Origin: Ampelocalamus luodianensis
Lineage: Eukaryota; Streptophyta; Magnoliopsida; Poales; Poaceae
NCBI GenBank assembly: GCA_036346255.1
Contig: CM070620.1
Coordinates: forward strand, 15,302,671-15,366,670
Length of the DNA: 64,000 nucleotides
Direction of reading: 5' to 3'
Translations under genes and position numbers: made by a program
The notes under the pieces: generated by a model
Database searches by the model: none
What the model saw: the letters and a program-made list of their open reading frames with translations, nothing else
Told to the model about the DNA's origin: nothing
Shown: positions 22,395 to 33,757 of the stretch, piece by piece
How the letters are laid out: each line of letters begins with the position of its first letter
Position numbering within the stretch: position 1 is the first letter of the stretch

Positions 22395-25300
22395 TGTAAC
22401 ATCCCAAAGTTATGTTACCAAAATAAAAATAAATAAAATTATTATTTCTTGGTTTTTCGAGAATTTGCGAGTTTAATTGCTTTATTTGAATTTCTAAGTC
22501 AAAATTTAAAATTTATTTGAAGTTCTTGAAGCCTTATTTGGTTTTATCTGAAAAATAAAAATTTAATTAATTCCTTTGATTTTACGAGTTTTTAAAAGCT
22601 TTTTCCAAATTATTTCAAAGCCAAAATAAATTTAATTGCAAAAACTATAGCCAACTTTAAGTTGGAACTATTTTAGTTAAGTCCAAAATAACTCTAGAGA
22701 TTTACGTGAATTTTCTAGAATTTTTGGATTTAATTTGCTATTTTCCAAAGCTATTTAATTTACGAAATAAATCAATTAAGAAAACAATTTAAAATCCCTA
22801 TTCCTTTGGGCGAATCTCCTCGGCCCAACCCATCTCCTTCCGCTCGGCTCGGCTCGGCCGCTCCACTCTCCCCTCACGCTCTCTTCCCACCGTCCGATGG
22901 GATCGGACGGTCACCAAGTCCCCACGCCACCCCCTCTCGCGACCTCGGATCGGCATCAACGGCTCACGCCCTTCTTCCTCCCGCGTCTTCCTCCTCCGGC
23001 GATCGCCGCCATTTTTGCCGCGTGAGAGCCGTCGACTCCTCAAATCGTGCCCCTTTCTCGTGCCCGCGCGCATTAAAATCCGGATCTTGCCGCCTCTCCT
23101 CCGCCATCTTTCCCTCCTCACGGCCGCAATCGCGGAACCGCTCCATCGCCGCCGAGATCCTGCGCGCCGATCTTCTCCTCGGCCTCCTCCTCCCCTATAA
23201 ATGGAGGCATGGGGTGCCCTCTTTCCACCGGCCGCGTCGCCACCCTCCTCCTCTCGCCTCCATCTCGCGGATTGAGATTTTGTCGCGCCGACCGCCCGAT
23301 ACTCCGTCGCCCTAGCATTGCCGCCCGTTGCGCGCGACCTCACGCTACCCCATTGGCATCGCGCGCCTCCGCCGACCGGTGCTTGCGCGCCTTCGGCGGA
23401 GCACCACGGTAGCTTCGTCGCCGCCGTCATCCCCGATCGCGTCGCCGCTCTTCACGTTGCCGCCGTCCATCGCTACATCCTCAGGTGACCAAAACGGACG
23501 CCCACAACTCCCCGCACTCCCCTCTCCCTATTACCACTCTCGCCGGGGCCTGCCGGAGCTCCCATCGCCGGCGAGCGGCCGTGTGCCGCCGCTTTGTGCC
23601 ACCGTGGCAATGCCACGCGGCTGCCACCGCACGCCACCTCACCATTTTTGCCGTCGTGGCCGCCACCTGTTGGCCTCGTCACGCCCGCGTGGACACACGC
23701 GTGGCAGTCTCCACTGTAGCATGCGCTGGGTCCATCGTGGTCGTTTGACCCACCCATGGACCCAGTCCATTGACTTGGGGGCCCACCTGTCAGTGAAATA
23801 AATTATTTTCCTTTAGGAAAATAATTCGGCCGGAAAAAGAAAATCAGCCGCTGACGTCATCTTGCACAATAATTAGGATTTCCTTTAGAAAAATAATTCA
23901 AGAAATTCAATAAAATCTGATTTTAGGATTTTATTTAGATTTAAAACTTCCCGGGGTTTGTTCTCCTTCATACGAACTCCGATTTCGTCGATTCAAATTC
24001 CTAAATTCATATAAAATCAAGATCTAGCCATCTAAACCAAAATTATTTAATTTTGAGTTCATTTGATCAGTAATTCCTTTAAACCCTAATTCATTATTCC
24101 ATGTAATTCCAAACTTGGAAAATTCATATCTTTTGCATCCAAACTCCGATTTGGGTAGTTCAATTTGTAAAATCTTTATAAAATTATAATCTAGCTAACT
24201 AAATCAAATTATTTTAATTTGGAGTTCTTTTGAATTGTTATTTGAATTTAGTTTGAATTTGGCTTCTTTTCACGTTAGTTTTCGACGACTTCGGAGAGTC
24301 AGATTTCGACGCCGTTTGAAGAGCAACATAAGAGGATTGATTTTGACTGTATGATCATCGTGATCGTACACTTGGACTACCTGAAGATAGTACTTGTGAG
24401 TACTAGGTGACCTGTTAAGAAAAACAACGTCACCTCAACACCAGACGTTCTGTGAAGGTGATTTGTTTAGTAAAATAACATCACCTCAAGCGAGGCAAGT
24501 TATACCCTTGATCATATTGATCCCATTATTTTAAATTATTTATATTCTGTTTTTAAATTATTACTGCATGCTTATTTATATTCGGTAATATAAATTCCTG
24601 TTTTTCAATTCATAGTTATACCTAAATCTTTTGTATGACCCATGTTGATATTGAATCAAACGCATTGACACCCTAGATAAAACCTGGTTGATACGATAGT
24701 ATGAACTAGGATCATTTAAACGTATTGCTTAGCCATGCTTATAGACCAAACTTGTTTCATTTGGGAATTTGACCAACAATCAATTATTGTTTAAATTGTA
24801 CCCTTGGCATTGGTGTGTCATGGGAGTTTTACAAATATTTGGAAAAGTAAAATAAAAATGGGTTTGGACTTGGCGAAATGGATGATTGGTGGAGTGCGAG
24901 TTTAAGCACGGGCTTAATCTGGTCAGGGTTAAGGTCCAGGGGTTTTTATGGAAAGTCGCCCAAGTCAGTTAAGGACCGGTCTTCAAGCGCATGATGTTAT
25001 GCCTTACCGTACCACCACATTTCCTGTGTGGGCGGGACTTGGCTAAATAATTTGTGATGTCTTAGTGTCATTTGTGCTATGTTGTTGGTATGGGTTTTGG
25101 TCAGACAGTAGACCCATCTGGCGCAAGAGGGGGCTCCCGGAGGATGGTCAGTCCGATGGTAGCGAAACCTTAGCGGGCATAAATACATTAAGACAGAACA
25201 TTGTAAAGGCCTCGTGATAATCACTTAGTTGCACACCTTCGGAAGTGTGTCAGACGGACATTGAAAGTTGATTATCTCTTGTGGGTAAAGCTGTACAACC

Positions 25301-25976
25301 TCTGCAGAATGTAAAACTATTCGAATAGCCGTGTCCACGGTTACGGACATGCTAGCAGAACTACTCAAAGTTAGACTTTGGTTTTGTTTGAAAATAAACT
25401 TCTCCAAAGCTGGTTTATCGGATGGAATTTGGGCGAGAAGCCATGTGATAGGAAGGTATCCTTCACCATTCATGTGTGAATGTTATCGACTATAAAGCGA
25501 GAATTTATAAAATGATTTATACTATAGAATAATTGCTTTGGAACTTAGTACAAGTATTTAAAGAAAATCTTGCTTTATGCAAATTAACACATAAGCCATC
25601 CTTGTTACATCCATATATGCATGTCATTACATTGCTTGTGGGTGTAACTTGCGAGCACGGAAGTTGTGCTCATTCTTGCTTTATGCAAACAAAATTTGAG
25701 AGGAGAAGGACTTTGCTACCGATGTGGACCTCGGCGACTAGGCCGCTACCCAAGTCGATTGCACATGCGGATTGCTGGACCCTACTACATCTTCGTCTTC
25801 CGCTGTGTTTATTTTATTGTGGGCCTGTAAGCCTCCTTTGTAATAAACTCTGTTGATTATTAATAAAATTGTGATATGAATTTGTTACCATATTTTTTTT
25901 TACTGTGTGAACTAGCTACTGATCATGGGACTAGTTCGAAATGCCTGAAGATGCAGGGGCGTTAATCCGGTCGACA
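22395..25976 (+). mobile_element. Large gypsy-type LTR (probably solo), family copy A
   Basis: Begins TGTAACATCCC and ends GGTCGACA. It shares layout and short blocks with the minus-strand copies at 33992-37214 and 50518-59095: an AT-rich start, a GC-rich transcribed part after a TATA box (CCTATAAATGG near 23195), then an AT-rich tail with GTACAACCTCTGCAGA and a TAGCTACTGATC segment. The long GC-rich frames around 22800-23800 on both strands are low-complexity R/P/S sequence, not a known protein. There is no internal retrotransposon domain, so a solo LTR is the simplest reading. Flanking 5-mers do not match, so the boundaries are less certain than for copies B and C. Confidence 0.65.
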
Positions 25977-26138
25977 CACATCCACTATATTTTTGCTCCT
26001 TCGTCCATTTTTTGTCCCAACCCTCCCATCTCTCCCTGCAACCCCTCACTCGCCTCGCTGCTCACCTCTGCCTTACCTAGGAATGATGGCCCACCGATCT
26101 AGGGTTTTGGCACCGCCGCCATAGGCCAGTTTGAGGTC

Positions 26139-28220
26139 AGGTGCTCTCACCACTACAAAAGTGCACAACAACTATTTGTATGATGGCAAATAGCACCCCT
26201 ACTGACCAATTTAATGATTATCTTAAGATCGACGGGAGCACTTCACTAGAGTGCTTGGAGATGTTCACGCAAGGGGTCATTGATAAGTTTGGTGGACATT
26301 ATTTGCGACTGCTCACATGCGAGGATGTGGAGCGTTTACTGAAAGTTGATGAATCTAAGGATTTTCTGGCATGCTAGGAAGTTTGGACTGTATGGATTGG
26401 CAGTAGAAGAATTGTCTGATTGCATGGAACGGTCAATTCACCCGTGGTGACCACATCGTTCCTACACTGATCCTTGAAGCGGTAGCTTCAAACGACCTTT
26501 GGATATGGCATGCCTTTTCATGGTGGCTGGTTCCAATAATGACATCAAGCACTACTACAAAAAAAGGTAATCACAGACAGTTCAAAATCATCATCACATA
26601 TGGTTTTCTGAATTGTACGAATTTATGGGTCTGTGATACTACGAGATCATCACAGACGGTTTTTGAACTATCTGTGAAAAACCTATCACAGACGGTTCTG
26701 AACAATAACCGTTTGTGATAGTCAATTATCACAGATGGTTCTTGTTCAAAACCGTCTATGAAAATAGACTATTACAGACGATTTTTAGTAAAATCGCTTG
26801 TGATAGTTTTTTATTACAAAAAAATTTAAATTTTGAGCCAAACCAATCAATTGCTGGACAGTAGTTTCCATATGCTCTTTCAATAATTTGCAAGAAGATA
26901 ATTAAAAGATACTCTCTCTCTCTCTCTCAATCAATGGCTCACTCTCTGATGAAGCGAGGTCGATGAGACCATCCATCTCAAAGCGAATCGGCATCCCATG
27001 TTGACCACGGATGGGGTCCTCACGAGAATGAAATCTGACAGGATGGTGGGGACAAAATCAGAGTGAGAATGAAACCTAGATGGGGATTTGGAGGCAAAAC
27101 TTCGTGCTCACCTGAGGCTAAGATGGAGCTCCTGCGCCGCTGCGCGTCCCTCCTCCTCCTCCTCATCGACTACGTCTCCTTACTGAACCGCTTCGGGGAA
27201 TCGAGGGCAGTCATCGGAGCTCAACGTGAGGAGGGGAGAGGGAGAGATGATGGAAGACAAGGCGGAGGTGGGTATAATATATAAGAACAACACCAAAATA
27301 TTTTGCCTCCTGTGTAAGCGTTCAAAATTTTCTGCAAATTCCAGACAGTTTCAAACAAAAACCGTCTGTGATGAACTAATATCACAGACGGTTTATATTA
27401 AAAACCGTCTATGACTCTGTGTTTTACCCTGATTTTACCATTTGTGATGAGATACTTATGAGAGACAGTTTTAACAAAAAACCATATGTGAAGTATCACA
27501 GATAGTTCTTATTAAAAACCGTCCGTGATAATTGCAATTATCACAGATGGTTAAGTCTTATCCAGTAACAGAGACGGTCGCACTGGTAAAACCATCTGTG
27601 ATGACCTTTAACACTGATGGTTTTGGAAAACCGTCTGTGATGAGGCGTCTAGTATTAGCCTTTTTGTAGTAGTGAACATGCTCAATTAGTCCCCATTATT
27701 CATTGGGGAGTTGAAGGGGGAAGCTCCTCAGGTACAATATTTTGTCAGTGGGAGACGGTATGAGAACAGTTACTATCTTGTGGATGGAATATAACCAGAA
27801 TTTGTTGCCTTTGTTAAGACAATTCCGCTCCCGCAAACAGCGAAGGACAAATTGTTTGCATAACATTAAGAAGGGGACAGGAAGGATGCCAAACGAGCAT
27901 TTGGGGTTTTGCAATCTCATTTCACCATTGTGCGTTGTCCAGCATGATCATGGTCATAGGCCACTCTTGGGAAAATCATGAAAGCATGCATCATTCTTCA
28001 CATCATGATAGTTGAAGATGAGAAGGAATTGATTTCCATTCCTCTTGACTTGAACAAAACTCTGGGGACATCGGTTGTTCTACCTCTAGAAATCAACAAC
28101 GGACCTGACCAATGCTTTGCCGGCGTGCTGCGGAGAAACGCTTCTATTCGTGCTCGACCAACACATACCCAACTCAAGAGGGACTTAGTTGAACATATTT
28201 GGCAGCGGTTTGGCAACTAG
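26139..28220 (+). pseudogene. PIF/Harbinger transposase (HARBI1-like nuclease) pseudogene, split by a CACTA element
   Basis: Two parts, 26139-26549 and 27675-28220, read together as a plant Harbinger-type DDE transposase. In order: LSPLQKCTTTICMMANSTPT, then DYLKIDGSTSLECLEMFTQG, then after a frameshift MLGSLDCM (first catalytic Asp), NGQFTRGDHIVPT and SNDLWIWHAF. Then comes the CACTA insert, followed by SPLF.GELKGEAPQVQYFV, YYLVDGI (second Asp) and RAFGVLQSHFTIVR, and finally ACIILHIMIVEDEKE. The third acidic residue, normally E in VERAFG, appears as K. Several stops and at least one frameshift are present, and the N-terminus is missing. The reading frame ends at a TAG at 28218. Confidence 0.9.
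26550..27674. mobile_element. CACTA (En/Spm) non-autonomous element 1
   Basis: 1,125 bp with ends CACTACTACAAAAAAAGG and CTTTTTGTAGTAGTG. Subterminal arrays of ATCACAGACGGTT and its complement AACCGTCTGTGAT are dense at both ends. It sits inside the Harbinger transposase frame; flanking triplets are AAG and AAC, a 3-bp duplication with one change, and joining them restores the transposase reading. The core (26840-27300) shares TTGAGCCAAACCAATCAATT and GATGGAAGACAAGGCGGAGG with CACTA element 2. No TNP genes. Confidence 0.92.
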
Positions 28221-29278
28221 CTAAATAATTAGGCATAGTTTTACTAACCTCTTTTATGTAATTTTCTTATCTGCTAGTAAACCATTTCGAAATGTACTAG
28301 TTCAATAAATATTTGCATGGTTACATTTGCAAAAAGAAAATGTTTTGCTATGTCTCAATTTCCAGTCAATACTTCGGATGGAGTTGGCAAGTGCTGCTGT
28401 AGCCATTGCGGTATGTTGTGTCCATGCTCTTTTGATTAATGCAGCGTCTTTTGATTTCTATATTTTGGGTGGTGTTTGGCTTGTGCTGCTGTAACCATCT
28501 TTTTAAATCCCTAGTAGGTCATGGTGAGCTGTTTTGTTCAACCATTTAGGTAAGACCCTTGCATATTTCTTTCATTGTCCCTAGCTTGGCTCTATACATT
28601 AACTGAATTTTAACTTACTTAATATGCTCACAGGTTGGGTGGTCTTGAAGAAATACTGGTGCTGCTACTTAGGAATTTGAGCAATATTTCTACATTTTTC
28701 AGACAGAGTCAAATTACTCATTTTGGTTGTGCTTTCATTGTGGTTATACTGTTGCAAACATAGTTTAGTTGTGCTTTTAATTATGGCGGTATGACTTATT
28801 TTAGTACATGAGCTAAGTTGCTCTAGAGACATGTATTCATCAGTTATGGTATTTTGGTAATAGAAACTAAACATAGGGAGCTAAAAGATTTGCACTTGAT
28901 ATGCATTGGAGAAGCACTTTTCTCATGTCCAAAGAATCCTTAGTTGCTTGTTGCAAGTGAAGTGATGGTCTAACATTTGGGTGAGAGGTGATGACAAAAG
29001 ATCATTTGTTGTATGGTATAATGTTTGTCGAAAATGGATGTGTACTTCAATTGCTACTTGTTTATATGTAGTTGCAACCAAACAACACACGGAGGTTACA
29101 AAGATTGAAGTTAGTATTGATCAACATGTTTATTTCATTTATGCATTGCTTAAATGTTTGTGGGACCTTAAAGAGACAACTCAAGAGACAAAACATTGGA
29201 ATAATTGTCTTTAAGATTGTCTCTAGATGCATAGAGGATGTTAGAGATAACCTAATAGATAAACTATTGAACATGCCC
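28221..29278. other. 3' part of the Harbinger element, non-coding
   Basis: AT-rich sequence after the transposase pseudogene. The last ~40 bases, read on the minus strand, begin GGGCATGTTCAATAGTTTAT and abut TTA (29279-29281). They look like the right terminal repeat and target site of a Harbinger/Tourist element. I could not find the matching left end; it may have been lost when sequences left of 26.1 kb were rearranged. No second Harbinger gene (Myb-like) is recognised. Confidence 0.45.
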
Positions 29279-29839
29279 TTAGCAGCATATATACATATAT
29301 ATCAGAGCCCCTTGACTTGGTTTCAGATCAAAACACTGTACTCTAAAGTGCTCTTGGACTACAAAGTTTTGATTTTGTGTTCTTTCAGACTCGTTATTAA
29401 TTAGTTTGACATATCTCGACTTGTCTACATACTTGTTGATCAGCAAAAGACATAGACATGTCGTTCCACGTTTGCAATAAGGCGTGAAATAAATCGTGGT
29501 ATAATTTAGGATGAAAAATAGGCCCATCATAGGGAACAAACCCTTTTCTCTTGATAGCTAGTGCACCACCATGCGTTGACCTGCCATGCTATTACAAACC
29601 TCAAGCACCAAATCCGATTTGCATAGCAAGCGGATAGAAAATGGTGGGAATACTAGGAATTAGAAGATTCAAGGAAGAATCGGATAGTCAGAGAGTAGCG
29701 AGAAAGAAGGATCTAAGGAGGAGGAGGCCATGGAAGAAGAAGGCACCGGGAGGAGGAAGCCAAGCATAGGAGGAGCAGGACATGAAGGAAGGCGAGGAAG
29801 ATGAGAGGCAATAATGCAATATGCCAATTCTATTTGTTC
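29279..29839. other. Intergenic segment left of the gypsy element
   Basis: 560 bases with no recognised gene or transposon end. A purine-rich stretch (GGAGGAGG, GAAGAAGG type) at 29700-29810 gives long proline/serine frames on the minus strand that I do not consider coding. Confidence 0.4.
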
Positions 29840-30833
29840 TGATGAGGATTGCCCAAGCTCAACGACATACATACCTACATATCGAGATTCTAAATACTAT
29901 CACAAGGTTAACACTAAACTTAATGTTCATTATTATATTTTGTTGGAAAGAATCGACTACGGCTTTGCTTGTGTAAGTGTAGGTATTATGGACACCTTAG
30001 AAATAGTGCGGGCGGAGGGAGAGAGGAGGCATGCCCAAGAGAGAAGAAGAAGATCACAAGAGAAGAATGAAGGCCATTCGGCCAGCAAGGAGGAAGAAAG
30101 TCCAACAGAGCCCATGCGACGACAAACCACGGAGAAAGGAGGCCCATGCGGCCAAGCCAAGAAGGAGGAAGGCCCATGTGGCCACCTAAGCCCACATCCA
30201 CCTCTCCCACGTCCAAGGAAGCCAAAGACAAGCCCATGTAGTTGGAATTGAAGCAATCTAAGTCCAACTCCTCCAATTGGGCGAAAGAGCTTAAAAGGTG
30301 GAATGAGCATTCTAGCTCGGTTGAAGTGTTAGCACGGATTTAATTGATGGGATTGCATGCCATATGACTTGGGAGGTCCTAAATAGGCCATGTATCTATT
30401 TTAGAACTATTTTCATGTTTTAAAATAATTTAGTTTCATATTAGGCTAGCCACTTGGGCCAACTAAAGGTTGTTTGGGCTTAGCCCATACGTGGGGTGTC
30501 CCACACCTCGTAATACCCTAGGGAGGGTGCTACACTATTCACCATGAAAATTGATGAAATTTCATATTGCTCTTTTGCATCATTTTAGGGTTTGTGCTAG
30601 GTATTCTTTGCTCCCTTGCAATTGTGCTATCCATATTGATTTTCTTGTTTATTCTTGATTGAATTGTAGGAGATCATATCCACTTTGGTCGTGGTCTAGT
30701 GGAGCTATCATAACATGTGGTTCACAAGTTCATACGTCGTAGGTTGTTGCATTGGCATTGATTGGCCTCGTCGATTCATTAGGTTTCATGGTGTATCTCG
30801 ATTCTATACCGTGAAGATAGGGCACCCGTGTCA
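29840..30833 (+). repeat. 5' LTR of the gypsy element
   Basis: 994 bp, TGATGAGG...CCGTGTCA. It contains the uninterrupted version (GAAGGCCATTCGGCCAGCAAGG) of the site that is split in the 3' LTR, which lets the solo-LTR insertion be placed exactly. Confidence 0.85.
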
Positions 30834-31798
30834 TCACAGTATCGAGCTCGTTGACACCTTAGAATCTTTATCTTTGATTACTAGATTGGTTTTAGCACTA
30901 TTCGATGCAGTTCATCTGAAAAATCCACCAAAAAAGTAAATAACATTTACTATTTTAGACTATTCATTAAATCTAAAAAATCCCACAAAAATAGTAGATT
31001 GAATTTATTTTTGCGATGTCCTATATACCCAAAAAAGCCATACAAAAATATTTGTTCATTAAACCATAGATCAACACGAATTTCTAGTGAGTTTGATAGG
31101 TTTTGATCCATTGGAGATCTTTGATTTAAGTTGTTGTTTTGTTTTCCCTTTGCGTAGCTTAAACTTTGTTTTCAATCTAATTCATTGGTTTGATTTCTTG
31201 TTTGGGCTAAATTATTTATTACTGTTCATCCGCATTATACTATGCACGCACCGTGCTATTCATGCATGTGGTACTGTTCACTAGACCTCATTTTACCCGC
31301 TTGTTGTTTTTTGTGCAATAACCGAAGGCACTAATATCCTTGTTTTGCGCAATATTAGTTCACTTATACCTTTAATAGCCACTTTCTGATTTTTGTGTAC
31401 ACTTTGATCCTATAAAAGACTAGCTATTTTGAGTTTGCATTAGGGCTGCACATTGACATTGATTTGATTAAAACTGAGAGAGTTGCACATTAGTTAATTG
31501 CTGATCTCATGTTCTTTGGTTTTGGTCACTAGCAAAACAAAGGCAGAAAAAGTGAGTAAGAAAACAAAGCAAGAAAGAAAAGAAGAAAAAAAAAGAAGAA
31601 AACTAAGTGGTGGCAGAATCCATTGTATAGATTGAGCATTGTCCTCTCTTGAGTTTAATTATTTCCTTTTGTGCATTCTTGTGTCCTATATTTCTATTGC
31701 AACAAGCTAGTGTCTTTGATAACTTTTACAGCACAAGCTATTTATTATCCACTTATATCTTGTTAGCTCATTCCTTGGTTGCATTAAGTTACATCATC

Positions 31799-31800
<2 letters not shown>

Positions 31801-31829
<29 letters not shown>
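31801..31829 (+). repeat. (TG)n microsatellite
   Basis: About 14 uninterrupted TG units inside the gypsy element's leader region. Confidence 0.95.
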
Positions 31830-31830
<1 letters not shown>

Positions 31831-32161
31831 GCCTTGATCTCCACTTATATTATACGTGCATCAACTATTCATTGAATTCTAGTTTGGATTTTTCTTATCA
31901 ATCAAAATTCTAGAATTCAGATTGTTTAGGACATACACTATACCTTACAAGCTCCACATATCATCGTGTTGTGCAATTACTCGACTGTGCACTCACTTGA
32001 CCATCATCTTTGTGTTGATCCACACTACCCAAGTGCGAGGTACTCCGCAATTCAGCATAGGGTGAGTAAGAACATCAAATGGTAAGGGAAGGTGAGGTTG
32101 AGAGTGATATACATATTTCACTAATCTACTATTGTTTCTTGTTGTTTTTGCACTACTAACC

Positions 32162-32700
32162 ATGACATGTTACAAGTATGTGGAACTCCCTTTTTATGGG
32201 AGTAATGACCCGGAGGAATATCTTGAGTGAGAAGGACAAATGAAGAAAGTTATTAAATTTCATAAGCTTCCCAAAGCACAAGAGGTGATGAGAGCCACTA
32301 AGGAGTTTGAGGACTATGCCTATAGTTGGTGGCAACAACTATTTGGGAAACGACTCATTACATCTTGGATAGATTTAAAGATGGTGATGAGAAGAGAATC
32401 TATGTCATCCTCTTATGAACAAGAACTACTTCGCCATTTGGAGAACATTGAATAAGGATGCAAAGCTATCTAAGAATACTATATTGAGATGAATCGTGCA
32501 ATGCGTCGTCTTTGGTATCACTAGTGCATTTAAGCAGAAGACATACTTCAAAGAGGTTTGAATACGAATATCGCTATTGCACTTCAAAATAAATATTTTA
32601 GTAGTATGCATGATCTTGTGAGTTGTGCTCTTGAAGAAGAGGAGAAGATGTGTAATTCCACCATTTGCAAGGTTCGGAGCATTCAAATTGAGAGTGTGAG
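32162..32700 (+). pseudogene. Gypsy gag remnant
   Basis: Starts MTCYKYVELPFYGSNDPEEY, followed by a TGA where plant gypsy gag has Trp (YLEWE). Then come EFEDYAYSWWQQLFGK (the conserved DYA..WW segment of retrotransposon gag), SWIDLKMVMRRESMSSSYEQ and HLENIE, then stops at positions normally Gln. Later text (MNRAMRRLW, EEEEKMCNS-type) is also gag-like. It is clearly dead from in-frame stops, and no zinc knuckle was seen. Confidence 0.75.
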
Positions 32701-33757
32701 AGATACACCAAAAGAAATGAAAGAGTGAGAAGATAGGAAAAGTGAGATTATTTTTAGATTAACAACTTACTCTCTATTTCTAGTGTTGAGTCTCACATTG
32801 TGCAAAGTTGACAATGACTTGGAGGAGCTGAGCGCTAAACAACCCACACCATTGGAAAAGAAGGATGAGGAGATAACCATGGATGGAAATAGGATGTTCA
32901 CTGCCCTATGGTTACATCATGAAGAAACGCTATCTACAGCACCTACAATAACTGAGGAGGATGTTAAAGGTACCAATAATGGTGTTGAATTGGTAGTTCG
33001 TGAAGAAATTGTGAGTCATAGTTAGAATTCTTTTGCTCAATTGGAAATTCTATGTGCTGAATTTGATATGCTTAGTTTACATAATGTAGAGTTGATTATT
33101 CATGATGAAGCTCTTACTAGAATATCCCGATGATTCTAGTATGATTGAGAGAGTTTTGAAATTGTATGTTTAAAATCACTAGCTAGTACCTACACCTTCA
33201 CTTATAAATTCAATTTGATTGGAGATTATGGTGTAGACAATAAGTTTCATGTGTATTGAATATGCATTACTAGTGATGAGCTTGATGAATTGAAAAAGTA
33301 TGTTTTGGGCAAGCCATCTAGTGTGCCATGTTTTGATAACTTTGATGTGAGTAAGAATCTTGGTGCTTACTGTTTAGAGAGAAATATATTGCCTACTTGT
33401 TCAACTTTTGTACAATCATGTATAAGTAATCGTCAGTAGCGCAATTGAAGCATGGAAGGCACGAAAACTTTTCTTAACCAGTTTATATGAATTTGATATG
33501 ATGTACTTCTATATAAGCTTACAAAAGTCGAGGACAACCTTTTCTCATGGGAGGAGGAATGATGTGAATAATCATATGCGTGTTGACATTTTACCGTATA
33601 TATGTGACCATCCTTGTGCCAAATGCATTGTGCAAAACAACGAGAAAACTAAAACCATTGACTCATACATATATCATGCATATATGTTATTCTCTTTGTT
33701 TAGTACACTTTCAGTTTATCAAAAGTCGAGGACGGCTTTTCTTGAAGAAGGGGAAGA

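Noticed and set aside
22798..23801. Long open frames on both strands (up to 210 codons)
   Set aside because: GC-rich, low-complexity R/P/S/A sequence open on both strands inside a gypsy-type LTR leader; no known domain.
26141..26152. CACCACTACAAAAG resembling a CACTA end
   Set aside because: Part of the Harbinger transposase coding sequence; no partner end and no subterminal repeats beside it.
29957..30310. 117-codon minus-strand frame with hydrophobic runs
   Set aside because: Lies wholly in the gypsy 5' LTR, complementary to a plus-strand purine-rich segment.
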